A stretch of 23,198 nt of DNA from Streptosporangiaceae bacterium (GTDB lineage Bacteria; Actinomycetota; Actinomycetes; Streptosporangiales; Streptosporangiaceae), in NCBI GenBank assembly GCA_030045175.1, contig JASIBM010000100.1, positions 1 through 23,198 of the forward strand, read 5' to 3'. Under the pieces are notes generated by a model that worked only from the letters and a program-made list of their open reading frames with translations, searched no databases and was not told the DNA's origin. Positions 1 to 6,464 of this stretch are shown one piece after another. A program made the position numbers and the translations under genes. Every line of letters starts with the position of its first letter. Within the stretch, counting starts at the first letter, position 1.

Positions 1-1001
1 TTGTACCCGACGGCGAGGCAAAGAACCACCGCGCTGGCGATGCCAGAGCCAGTCACCACCCACTCAGGCCAGAACCACGGATCCGGCCGGTACCGGCTGC
101 GCGACACCCGGCGCCCGCCGAGCACTAGCCCGGCCACGCAGAGCGCGGTTCCAGCGGCGAACCCGCCGATCCCGAGCGCCCGCGGCACTGCCGGGTCGAG
201 CAGCCCGTATCCGCCTGCGCACAGGCCAGCCAGGCCAGCCAGCAGGAATGCCGCGGTCAGCCGCCGGGCGGCCCGGCTCGCGCTGCCGGTGCGCCCGTAC
301 CCACGCGCGTCCATGGCCGCGGCGAGCATGAGCGACCGGTCGAGCGCGTCGTGCAGGACCGGGATCGCGATGGCCCGCATGGCGCCGAGCCTGCGCCGGT
401 CGGTCCCGCGCAGCCGACGAGCGCGGCGCACCCGTCCCACGCTGTCAACCAGCTGTGGTGCCACCGTCAGCGCCACCGTCACCGCCACGCCCAGCTCGTA
501 CAGGGCGCCCGGCAGCACCCGGAGCGCGCGCTTCGGGTTCGCCAGGGTGTTCGCCGCGCCGACACAGCACAGCAGGCACGCCAGCCTGGCCCCGTCCGCG
601 GCGGCTGCCAGCACCGCCTCGGCCGATACCGGCCCGCCAATCCGGACTCCCGAGTACCAGCTAGGCATCGGAATGACCGGAAGCGTGAACAAGACATGTG
701 AGCCGGCTGTCGCACCGGTGGCGAAGATCACGCTGAACGCGATCCTGATTCCTATCACCAGGCCGGCCATGATCAGATAGAAGCGGTAGCCGCGGGCCCA
801 CGGGGCCTCGGATCGCCGCAGCGTGACGACCAGGCCAAGCACGGCGAATATCAGCGCGAGCAGCAACGGGTTGCTGGTCCGGCTGGCCGCCGTGGCCAGC
901 CCAAGCGCCCATCCCCACCAGGCCACCGGATGCAGCGCTCTCGGCAGCCGGCCGCGTAGCACGGTGTCTTCCCGGGCCAACACCGCGGCCAGGTCACTCA
1001 C
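1..1001 (-). CDS. ecfT: ECF transporter transmembrane subunit EcfT (CbiQ-like), C-terminus outside window
   Basis: This is the energising membrane subunit of an energy-coupling-factor vitamin or metal importer. EcfT proteins connect a substrate-binding S component to two ABC ATPases. At least 333 residues are present, and the reading frame is open to the left edge. The start is a GTG at 1001 whose GTGA overlaps the stop of the upstream gene. Several hydrophobic segments are visible (for example LLLALIFAVLGLVVTL and YLIMAGLVIGIRIAFSVIF). They are followed by an arginine-rich cytoplasmic stretch and the motif MLAAAMDARGYGR, which matches the Ala-Arg-Gly coupling-helix signature that contacts the ATPases. 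It is longer than the roughly 250 residues common in the family. It is the third gene of a minus-strand unit led by a cobalamin riboswitch, so cobalamin or a B12 precursor is the likely cargo (inference). The ATPases and S component are not in view and may lie to the left. Confidence 0.8.
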   Translation of the reverse strand, partial: MSDLAAVLAREDTVLRGRLPRALHPVAWWGWALGLATAASRTSNPLLLALIFAVLGLVVTLRRSEAPWARGYRFYLIMAGLVIGIRIAFSVIFATGATAGSHVLFTLPVIPMPSWYSGVRIGGPVSAEAVLAAAADGARLACLLCCVGAANTLANPKRALRVLPGALYELGVAVTVALTVAPQLVDSVGRVRRARRLRGTDRRRLGAMRAIAIPVLHDALDRSLMLAAAMDARGYGRTGSASRAARRLTAAFLLAGLAGLCAGGYGLLDPAVPRALGIGGFAAGTALCVAGLVLGGRRVSRSRYRPDPWFWPEWVVTGSGIASAVVLCLAVGY

Positions 1002-1726
1002 CGGGCCACCCGGCGCCGCCGCCGCGCCCCGCCGGCCGCGAGGACCCCGAGCGCCACCACGATCGCGGCCGTGATGACGGTCGGCTCATACGAGCCGCGA
1101 TCAGCGGGCTGGCTCATGCTGACGGGCGGGGCGTTGACGACCGGCGGGATTCCGGTCCCGGCCGCGGTGGTCGCGTCCGCGAGCAGCAGCCGGACCTGGG
1201 CCGGGCTGAACTCCGGCACCGCCGATCCGGCGGCGCCTGCCACGTTGGTGGCACCGAAGATCCACAGGCTGATGCTCCCGGGGGGCGGCTGGTAGCTCAT
1301 CGCGCCGACCTGGCTGTAGCTCCAGGTGCGCTGACCGGGGCCGGCCTGCCAGTACGTCCAGTACGCGCTGGCCGGCGGGGTGTTCACGCACGCCTGCTGC
1401 GCCGGCGTCGGGTACTGCGTCCCGTGCCGGAACCCGGCGTATCCGATCCGGCAGATGAACCCGGGTCCGTCGTGCACCGTGCCGCTCGTGGACCAGCCGC
1501 CCTGGTTAAGCAGCGCGTAGCCGGTCGTCGGCGTGCTGCCGCAGCCGCGCAGCAGCGGACCGCCCCAGTGGCTGAAGTCGACAAGCACGGTCGCCCCCGA
1601 CGAAGCGGTGCAGTCGCTGACCGACCGGGCCGCGGCGAAGGCCGCCGGGCTGGCCAGCAGCACGAGCCAGGTAGTCACCACGACGGCGCTGGCCGTGGCC
1701 AGCCACGGCAGCTTGCGAGCGATCAC
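998..1726 (-). CDS. Exported, C-terminally anchored DUF4430/transcobalamin-beta-like protein
   Basis: The start is a GTG at 1726 that overlaps the TGA of the barrel gene (GTGA), giving 242 aa. It begins with VIARKLPWLATASAVVVTTW and a hydrophobic run ending at an AFAA-type signal-peptidase site. The mature domain shares a clear pattern with the protein at 4549-5025: a Cys before VLVDFSHWGG, then LLRGC, GFICRI, QQAC, PPASAYWTYW, and a W.YS..GA.SY.P.PG stretch. The four cysteines are conserved and could form two disulfides. A C-terminal TM segment (TVITAAIVVALGVLAAGG) and a basic tail RRRRRVAR would anchor it with the domain outside. The fold assignment to DUF4430, the type related to the beta domain of transcobalamin, is by appearance and context. 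It is translationally coupled to genes on both sides. Its likely role is to close over, or pass on, a corrinoid held by the barrel protein. Confidence 0.7.
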   Translation of the reverse strand: MIARKLPWLATASAVVVTTWLVLLASPAAFAAARSVSDCTASSGATVLVDFSHWGGPLLRGCGSTPTTGYALLNQGGWSTSGTVHDGPGFICRIGYAGFRHGTQYPTPAQQACVNTPPASAYWTYWQAGPGQRTWSYSQVGAMSYQPPPGSISLWIFGATNVAGAAGSAVPEFSPAQVRLLLADATTAAGTGIPPVVNAPPVSMSQPADRGSYEPTVITAAIVVALGVLAAGGARRRRRVAR

Positions 1727-2955
1727 GACGTGATCCGGTCCGTCGGCTGGCTCACCAGCCGGCCCGGCGCCGGACGGCTCGTCCGGCGCGAGCGCAGCAC
1801 CAGGGCACCCGCGGTGATCGCGACGGCGACGAAGAGCACCGCGGTCACCAGCCACCAGCCAGACCCGGTTCCAGCGGATCGCCGGGTCGCGCGCTGGCCC
1901 AGATCGCGCGACAGCGCGCCGAACGAGACGCCGGTAGCGCCGCCGACGGCCTGGGTGCTGGCGCGGACATTGGAGCCGGGCTGGCCGGCGTAGGCGTTGA
2001 ACCCGCCGTCCCTGTTCTGCTCTCCTGCCAGGAAAGCGAGCGCCGAGCGGATCTGCCCGTGGTACCGCGCGGCCCGCAGGCTGAGCGCCTGAATCGCCAG
2101 CCCGGCCGAGTTCACCGACAGGCCGCCAACGCCGTGGAAGCCGCCGGAGGGTGCCTGCTGCCTGGCGATCCAGGCCACCCCGGAGGTGACGTCGGCGGTG
2201 GCGACCGGGCCGTGGGCGAGCGCCAGGGCCATAACCGCCATGGCCGTGCTGTCGACATCGGCGTCGTGGCTGTCAGGAATGAGGCTGGGAAAGGATCCGT
2301 CGGCGTTGCGCAGGTGCTCGAGGAAAGCGATCGGCGTGACCGCCTCAGCGGACTGGCCCGCGCGTAGCTGGGCGATAATGCCGAGCGCCTGGTCAAACAC
2401 CGAGGTGGCATAGGCGTAGTTGCCTGGCCCAGCGCACGGGCCGGTCACCGTCCCCGACGCCCGGCGGCACACGGAGGCGTCGAGCGCGGCGATCAGATCG
2501 TGCCCTCCGAAGTGCCGCGGATTGTCTCCGACGACCTCAGCGAGCAGCGCTTCCTTGCCGATGGCGCCGCTGCTTGCGAGCCGGGTTCCGATCCCGGTCC
2601 AGCTATTGACGGTCCGCCCGGACTGGTCTTTCCCTTCGTCGTCGATGAAGTCGACGATTTTCCGCAGCGCCCCAATGTCCTTACCGGTCGCGGCTATGGC
2701 CAGGGCGCCATCAATGGTCATGCCGAAATCCGCGAAGCGCGGCGCGGCCTGGTAATAGTGACCGTCGATCAAATTGGCGGGGGATATCAGGTAAGCGGTG
2801 CCTTTCGTGAGGTCGGGGACCCGCTCCCGGCTGCCGGATGCGAGCACGGGAACAGGCGCCAGGACGGCAAGCGCTGCCCAGGCGGCGACGGCCAGCGACC
2901 CGGTCAGCCTGGCGGCACGGGCGACCCGCAGCCTGCGGGCTGATGCGAGCGGCAT
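1723..2955 (-). CDS. Membrane-anchored alpha/alpha-barrel protein (transcobalamin/prenyltransferase-repeat-like)
   Basis: The ATG at 2955 is chosen because AGGGAGAG lies just upstream and a signal peptide follows (arginine-rich start, then LTGSLAVAAWAALAVLAPVPVLA). The product is 410 aa. The mature part has repeated helical units of the type ALAFLAGEQNRDGGFNAY and FLEHLRNADGSFPSL, followed by STAMAVMALALAHG. This is the pattern of the prenyltransferase/squalene-cyclase alpha/alpha toroid, which is also the fold of the alpha domain of transcobalamin and intrinsic factor. Near the C-terminus is a TM segment, WWLVTAVLFVAVAITAGALV, followed by RSRR, which suggests an exterior domain anchored in the membrane. 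It is a clear paralogue of 3506-4552 (TIDGALAIAATG versus TIDAIFAFAATG; LAEVVGDNPRHFG versus LAAEVTGLNPDRFG). It heads an operon with the beta-like protein and EcfT. The cobalamin riboswitch about 110 nt upstream makes B12 binding the best guess. It is not an obvious enzyme. Confidence 0.72.
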   Translation of the reverse strand: MPLASARRLRVARAARLTGSLAVAAWAALAVLAPVPVLASGSRERVPDLTKGTAYLISPANLIDGHYYQAAPRFADFGMTIDGALAIAATGKDIGALRKIVDFIDDEGKDQSGRTVNSWTGIGTRLASSGAIGKEALLAEVVGDNPRHFGGHDLIAALDASVCRRASGTVTGPCAGPGNYAYATSVFDQALGIIAQLRAGQSAEAVTPIAFLEHLRNADGSFPSLIPDSHDADVDSTAMAVMALALAHGPVATADVTSGVAWIARQQAPSGGFHGVGGLSVNSAGLAIQALSLRAARYHGQIRSALAFLAGEQNRDGGFNAYAGQPGSNVRASTQAVGGATGVSFGALSRDLGQRATRRSAGTGSGWWLVTAVLFVAVAITAGALVLRSRRTSRPAPGRLVSQPTDRITS

Positions 2956-3062
2956 GACTCTCCCTGGGGCGGCACACGGATCAGCGAAACCCCAGATCCG
3001 CCCGGCCCGCAGGTGAAACCTGAACGTTTCGCGCCGTGGTCCACGACGACGCTGAGACGATT

Positions 3063-3158
3063 GCGCGGTCACGTCAGGTGCTCCGACTCGCCCGCGCTGA
3101 TGGCGGGCCCACGGCTGCGGGCCAGTGCCGGAGTCTGACCGGCTTCCCCTGATCGCGC
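3063..3158 (-). ncRNA. Cobalamin (AdoCbl-type) riboswitch, minus strand
   Basis: Read on the minus strand, the stretch contains ATCAGGGGAAGCCGGTCAGA, then CTCCGGCACTGGCCCGCAGC, and later the B12 box GAGTCGGAGCACCTGAC (3073-3089). These match the conserved core of cobalamin riboswitches (GGGAAGCCGGTG...ATCCGGC.CTG.CCCGC, and AGTC.GGA.ACCTG). A closing helix can form between GCGCG near 3153-3157 and CGCGC near 3063-3067. It lies upstream of the barrel-betalike-EcfT operon, whose ATG is at 2955. The leader between aptamer and start contains an inverted repeat (GTTTCGC at 3026-3032 with GCGAAAC at 2984-2990) that could belong to the expression platform. The exact ends are approximate. Confidence 0.85.
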
Positions 3159-3177
3159 TGCCCATCTGATCACACCG

Positions 3178-3215
3178 GGCCTGCCCCGGTCAACGCGGCC
3201 TGCCCCGGTCAACGC
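3178..3215 (-). repeat. Two perfect 19-bp tandem units carrying a TTGACC -35-like box
   Basis: The plus-strand unit GGCCTGCCCCGGTCAACGC occurs twice with no gap (3178-3196 and 3197-3215). On the minus strand each copy carries TTGACC, a plausible -35 hexamer, about 30-60 nt before the minus-strand cobalamin aptamer. No convincing -10 box is visible, so the promoter role is inferred. Confidence 0.55.
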
Positions 3216-3221
3216 GCCGTG

Positions 3222-3269
3222 TCGACACGCGCCCGGCCGTGCGGATTGACACGCGCCCGGCCGTGCGGG
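3222..3269 (+). repeat. Two 24-bp tandem units, the second creating a perfect TTGACA box
   Basis: GACACGCGCCCGGCCGTGCG is present at 3224-3243 and again at 3248-3267, in 24-bp units that differ at their edges. The second unit begins with TTGACA (3246-3251), a consensus -35 element. About 17 nt later is the weak -10-like GAAAGT (3269-3274). This would place a transcript start shortly before the plus-strand cobalamin riboswitch at about 3304. The duplication mirrors the one on the other side (3178-3215) but has a different sequence. Confidence 0.55.
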
Positions 3270-3303
3270 AAAGTGACGACTGGCACCGCCAGCACAATTG
3301 AAC

Positions 3304-3412
3304 AGGCGAGACGGTGGGGGAAGTCCGGTGGAGATCCCGGCGCTGACCCGCAACGGTAAGACGGCGGTCGCACTGCGACCCCGTGAGCCCGGTTACCCGC
3401 CGATCCTCGCGT
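3304..3412 (+). ncRNA. Cobalamin riboswitch, plus strand
   Basis: The core GGGGAAGTCCGGTGGAGATC, then CCCGGCGCTGACCCGCAACG and GTAAG, followed by the B12 box GAGCCCGGTTACCCGCC (3385-3401), is a strong match to the cobalamin aptamer consensus. A closing helix pairs GCGAG (3306-3310) with CTCGC (3406-3410). The next gene in the same direction starts at 3506 and encodes the secreted barrel protein, so high cobalamin is expected to shut this unit off. It is head to head with the minus-strand riboswitch, about 145 nt away. Confidence 0.88.
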
Positions 3413-3444
3413 CACCGCTCCCCTACCTGTCGTGGTCCGCAGGC

Positions 3445-3498
3445 CGGAGCCTGGGCTCCGCGCGGGTCCGGCCCCGGTCCTCAGCCGGACCGGAAAGG
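3445..3498 (+). promoter_or_regulatory. Candidate riboswitch expression platform next to the ribosome binding site
   Basis: Between the aptamer and the ATG at 3506 are two perfect hairpins: CGGAGCC/GGCTCCG (3445-3451 with 3454-3460) and GGTCCGGC/GCCGGACC (3465-3472 with 3484-3491). The second ends directly against the ribosome binding site GGAAAGG (3492-3498). There is no U-run, so control of translation initiation is more likely than intrinsic termination (inference). Confidence 0.45.
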
Positions 3499-3505
3499 CC
3501 GCCGG

Positions 3506-4552
3506 ATGATTCGCCGCCGAGCTTTGATCATCAGCCTGCCGCTGACATTCGCGATCGGTTCAGTCGCCGTCGCCTCGCCGGCCGTGGCAGCGCCGGCCGT
3601 GCCGACGGCCCGCCAGGCCGCCGCAGGCTGGCTCGCCCGCCAGATGACCGATCGCAGCCATTTCACCGAGGTTTTCAGCGGTGTCACCTACCCCAACCAG
3701 GGCGGGACCATCGACGCGATCTTCGCGTTCGCGGCGACCGGCACAGCGAACGACTACGGCGCCCGGGCTATCGCCTGGCTGGGACGGCTGCACGTGCTGT
3801 CGAACTACATCGGCAACGGCACCACAAGTTCCTACGCGGGTGCCACCGCGAAGCTGGCACTGGCGGCCGAGGTCACCGGGCTCAACCCGGACCGTTTCGG
3901 GAATGCCAAGAAGGTCAACCTGCTCGCCCGGCTGGCCAAGCTGCTCACCAAGTCGGGCCGGTATTCCGACCATTCCTCATACGGCGATTACAGCAACGCG
4001 TTCAGCCAGTCGCTGGCCATCCTGGCGGTCAGCAGGCACGGCCACGTTCCGGCCAGCGCAGTGAATTTCCTGGTCGCGAGCGAGTGCCCGAACGGCGGTT
4101 ACCCACTCAACTTCGGGCAGGCGACCTGCACCGCCGATCCGGACGCGACCGGCATGGACGTCCAGGCCCTGCTCGCCGTCGGGCGGCGGCACGCGGCCGA
4201 GCGTGGCCTGCGCTGGCTCGCCAGCGTGCAGCGGGCCAATGGCGGCTTCGCCACCTCGGCATCGGCCGCGCCGAACGCCAACAGCACCGGGCTCGCCGGG
4301 GAGGCGCTCGCGGCAGGAGGATGGCTGCGCCGGGCCGCGCTCGCCAGGAAGTTCCTGCTAAGCCTGCAGGTCGGCTGCGCGGGCAAGGCCAGTAAGCGGG
4401 GCGCCATCGCCTACAACCGCGCTGGCTTCGCCAAGAGCACCGCGATCAGCGCCACCGCTCAGGGGATACTCGGGCTGGCCGACATCAGCCTCGCGGTGCT
4501 GAGTTCCCACGGCGCCGGCGACGGCGCCCCGCGACTGGGCTGCGCGTCATGA
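3506..4552 (+). CDS. Secreted alpha/alpha-barrel protein (transcobalamin/prenyltransferase-repeat-like)
   Basis: The ATG at 3506 follows GGAAAGG by 7 nt and opens a textbook signal peptide: MIRRRALIISLPLTFAIGSV, ending AVASPAVAA. An open frame continues further upstream, but it overlaps the riboswitch leader and is not used. The protein has 348 aa. The mature chain is made of helical repeats, including AVNFLVASECPNGGYPL, GLRWLASVQRANGGFATS and a STGLAGEALAAGG turn. This is the alpha/alpha-toroid pattern shared by prenyltransferase/squalene-cyclase repeats and the cobalamin-binding alpha domain of transcobalamin. Unlike its paralogue at 1723-2955 it has no C-terminal TM segment, so it is probably released or held only loosely. 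It carries extra cysteines (ECPNGG, ATCTADP, VGCAG, GCAS). Riboswitch control argues for corrinoid binding; catalysis is not indicated. Confidence 0.75.
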   Translation: MIRRRALIISLPLTFAIGSVAVASPAVAAPAVPTARQAAAGWLARQMTDRSHFTEVFSGVTYPNQGGTIDAIFAFAATGTANDYGARAIAWLGRLHVLSNYIGNGTTSSYAGATAKLALAAEVTGLNPDRFGNAKKVNLLARLAKLLTKSGRYSDHSSYGDYSNAFSQSLAILAVSRHGHVPASAVNFLVASECPNGGYPLNFGQATCTADPDATGMDVQALLAVGRRHAAERGLRWLASVQRANGGFATSASAAPNANSTGLAGEALAAGGWLRRAALARKFLLSLQVGCAGKASKRGAIAYNRAGFAKSTAISATAQGILGLADISLAVLSSHGAGDGAPRLGCAS

Positions 4553-5025
4553 CCGCCCGTGGACTGCGCGGCATGACCGCCCGCCAGCCGGCGCTGCGGA
4601 TGATCGTGATGAGCGTCTTGCTCGCGGCCGCCCTTCTCACGATCACGGCGCGGGCGACAGCCGCTTACGCGGCCGGATGCGGCAACAAGGAAGTCACCGT
4701 CGTCGTCGACTTCACCAAGCTGCACGGCACGGTCAAGACCGGCTGCGACCGCCAGCTGCCTTCCAACGGCCTGGTCGCCCTGCAAAAGGCCGGGTTCACC
4801 TACACGTTCGTCCCGCACCAGCCAGGATTCATCTGCACCATCGATCACCGGCCGAATCCGTGCAACGGCGCGCCCGCCTCCGCCTACTGGTCCTACTGGC
4901 ACGCCCGGCCGCACGGGAAATGGATGTACAGCAACCTCGGCGCCGGCAGCTACCACCCCAAGCCTGGCTGGGTTGAAGGCTGGGCCTTCGGCGACGGCAA
5001 ACCTCCCCGCATCTCGCCCCCATGA
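4549..5025 (+). CDS. Secreted DUF4430/transcobalamin-beta-like protein
   Basis: This gene encodes 158 aa and starts at an ATGA overlap with the barrel gene, so the two are translationally coupled. The N-terminus is basic and then hydrophobic (MIVMSVLLAAALLTITARAT), ending at AYAAGC, a likely signal-peptide cleavage site. The mature domain aligns by eye with 998-1726 through a GC before VTVVVDF, VKTGC, GFICTI, PNPC, APASAYWSYWHA, and W.YSNLGAGSYHPKPG followed by GWAFG. All four cysteines are shared. It is shorter than the minus-strand version because it lacks the C-terminal TM anchor. In transcobalamin the alpha barrel and beta domain are one chain that sandwiches the ligand. Here the two appear as separate overlapping genes, so a two-chain complex is plausible (inference). 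A translation start at the internal ATG nine codons later is possible. Confidence 0.7.
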   Translation: MTARGLRGMTARQPALRMIVMSVLLAAALLTITARATAAYAAGCGNKEVTVVVDFTKLHGTVKTGCDRQLPSNGLVALQKAGFTYTFVPHQPGFICTIDHRPNPCNGAPASAYWSYWHARPHGKWMYSNLGAGSYHPKPGWVEGWAFGDGKPPRISPP

Positions 5026-5051
5026 CGCGCCCGCGCCGCTGGGCCGCTTGA

Positions 5052-5057
5052 CATACT
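5052..5057 (+). promoter_or_regulatory. Possible -10 box of a leaderless promoter
   Basis: CATACT at 5052-5057 matches five of six positions of a TATACT-type -10 element. It sits 7 nt before the ATG at 5065, which has no Shine-Dalgarno sequence. This geometry fits a leaderless transcript, common in actinobacteria. An overlapping TTGACA (5048-5053) is too close to act as its -35 box. The call is weak. Confidence 0.25.
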
Positions 5058-5064
5058 GGTCGTC

Positions 5065-5610
5065 ATGGATACTGGCAGCGGTCCAGACGCGGACAATCTG
5101 GATCGCCTGCGTGACCTGTGCGCTGACCTGGCTGCGGAACTCGGTAATGGCCAGTTGCTCGCCTGGGTTGATGAGAGCGTTCCTGCTGCCGTGCCGGATG
5201 TGGTATTCGGCATGGTGAGCGCGGCCGGCCTGCTGGCCGACAGCGACCCCATGGGCAGGAATCCGGCCCGCTCGCCGCTTCGGCAGAAAGCTGGCGTTCC
5301 CGCCGACGCAGACGAGCTGTGGAGCCGGATGTGGGAGGTTGATGAGCCGACCGCGATCGAACTGCTGATCAGCCTGGAAGCCAGCAGCGCCAGGGACCGC
5401 TCGCACCGCGCTCGCCGGCTGCGGCGCAACCAAGACGATCCAGGGGACATCTTCGCTGAACTGGCACGCCTGACCGGACCGGGCACCCGCTGGTGGACAA
5501 ACACCGATCTCACCACATGGAATCCCGTCACCCAGCACACCTTCGACGCCATGATCGTTGGCGCGGGCAACGGCCTCGTCGTCACATTGATCGCGTTCGA
5601 AGGCGGCTGA
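5065..5610 (+). CDS. Hypothetical protein, 181 aa
   Basis: I do not recognise the family. The product is soluble-looking and acidic at the N-terminus (MDTGSGPDADNLDRLRDLCA), with no signal peptide or TM segment. Notable features are a tryptophan-containing acidic patch (ELWSRMWEVDEPTAIELL), a basic stretch (RSHRARRLRRNQDD) and a hydrophobic C-terminal strand (NGLVVTLIAFEGG). Codon third positions are GC-rich as expected for a real gene, and the long antisense frame in the same place gives a low-complexity, Ser/Arg-rich product. The ATG at 5065 lacks a ribosome binding site, but a -10-like box is well placed for a leaderless message. It lies 40 bp after the B12-type unit but probably is not part of it. 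Confidence 0.6.
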   Translation: MDTGSGPDADNLDRLRDLCADLAAELGNGQLLAWVDESVPAAVPDVVFGMVSAAGLLADSDPMGRNPARSPLRQKAGVPADADELWSRMWEVDEPTAIELLISLEASSARDRSHRARRLRRNQDDPGDIFAELARLTGPGTRWWTNTDLTTWNPVTQHTFDAMIVGAGNGLVVTLIAFEGG

Positions 5611-5846
5611 TCGGCTTCCCGCCCGCGTAGCCGACGCCGCCGCGCTATGCGGCCCGGGATTGCCCGATTCACCCTTTGTGCCCGGCTGACTGGACCTCGC
5701 GCTGACACCGTGGAGTTGGCGTAGGGAGCGCCGCGCTCGCGGCCTGCAAAGGAGGTAGTTCCGGCCTCAAGCTCCGGGAACTACCTAGGCTGGACAAGCG
5801 GTATCGGCTTCAGGGTCAGGGCCGTCGCTGGCCTGGAGAGGTGCGC
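5611..5846. other. 236-bp intergenic stretch with a strong inverted repeat
   Basis: There is no gene here. It contains a small hairpin, GCCGC/GCGGC, near 5639-5653, and a perfect 10-bp inverted repeat, AGGTAGTTCC (5753-5762) with GGAACTACCT (5777-5786). The left arm contains a perfect AAAGGAGG (5748-5755) that has no start codon at the right distance. No T-run follows, so it is not a classical intrinsic terminator. The last part carries the ribosome binding site of the next gene. Confidence 0.5.
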
Positions 5847-6416
5847 ATGGTGCTGGTCTACTTGATGCGGCACGGCGAGGCGGACTTCAAGCCGATCAGG
5901 GAGCGAGGCTGGCCGGGTGCCGCCGCGGACCTGGCGCCGCTGTCCGGTCTCGGGGTTGAGCAGGCGCGTCACGCGGCTGACGGTCTGGTGGGCGCCGGCC
6001 TCACGGCGGTTGTGGCCTCGCCCATGACCCGCGCCCTGCAGACGGCCGCGATCGTCGCGGTACGCCTGGGGCTGCCGCTGAGCGTGCAGTTCGACCTGCG
6101 CGAATGGCTGCCCGATAACACATTCAGCTGGCGGTCCGCCGATGACGTGCGCGCCGCGGTGGACGATTTCGATGCCCACGGCGGGGAGTGGCCTGAGGGG
6201 ACGACGCGTTCCTGGGAGCCGCTGTCGCAGCTGCGGGCGCGATGCTCGGCCGCGCTCCGGACTGCCATCGCCGGGCTGCCTGGGCATGAAGTGATCATCA
6301 TCGTCTGCCACGGAATGGTCATCTGGTCCCTAACCGGTGAGCGGGAGACCCGACCGGGCCAGTGGCGAACCATCTCCATTCCGCATGACCGCCCGGCTAG
6401 CCCGGCCGGGCCGTAG
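5847..6416 (+). CDS. Histidine phosphatase family protein (phosphoglycerate mutase-like)
   Basis: The gene encodes 189 aa and starts at ATG 5847, 5 nt after GGAGAGG; a GTG two codons earlier overlaps that site. The N-terminal LMRHGEA is the RHG catalytic motif whose His becomes phosphorylated. Further conserved features are PLSGLGVEQARHAADGL, the SPMTRALQTA motif (phosphate-binding arginine) and the second catalytic His in IIVCHGMVIW. The acidic proton donor is probably in the LREWLPDN region. The length is typical of small broad-specificity members such as phosphatases of the CobC/GpmB type. The substrate cannot be predicted. The nearby B12-related unit makes a CobC-like role tempting, but the gene has its own ribosome binding site and a 236-bp upstream gap, so this is only a possibility. 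Confidence 0.85.
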   Translation: MVLVYLMRHGEADFKPIRERGWPGAAADLAPLSGLGVEQARHAADGLVGAGLTAVVASPMTRALQTAAIVAVRLGLPLSVQFDLREWLPDNTFSWRSADDVRAAVDDFDAHGGEWPEGTTRSWEPLSQLRARCSAALRTAIAGLPGHEVIIIVCHGMVIWSLTGERETRPGQWRTISIPHDRPASPAGP

Positions 6417-6464
6417 CAGCGTCCCGAGCAAGAGCCTGCGGCCTGAACTGGTGATGTCGCCGCG

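Noticed and set aside
1..780. A 259-aa open frame on the plus strand at the left edge
   Set aside because: It is Ser/Arg/Ala/Pro-rich with no recognisable motif. The opposite strand encodes a convincing EcfT with the ARG motif and a GTGA overlap to its operon partner.
4459..5708. Long minus-strand open frames (359 and 252 codons) opposite the beta-like and hypothetical genes
   Set aside because: They are compositional shadows typical of high-GC DNA. The plus-strand genes have signal peptides, ribosome binding sites or coupled starts.
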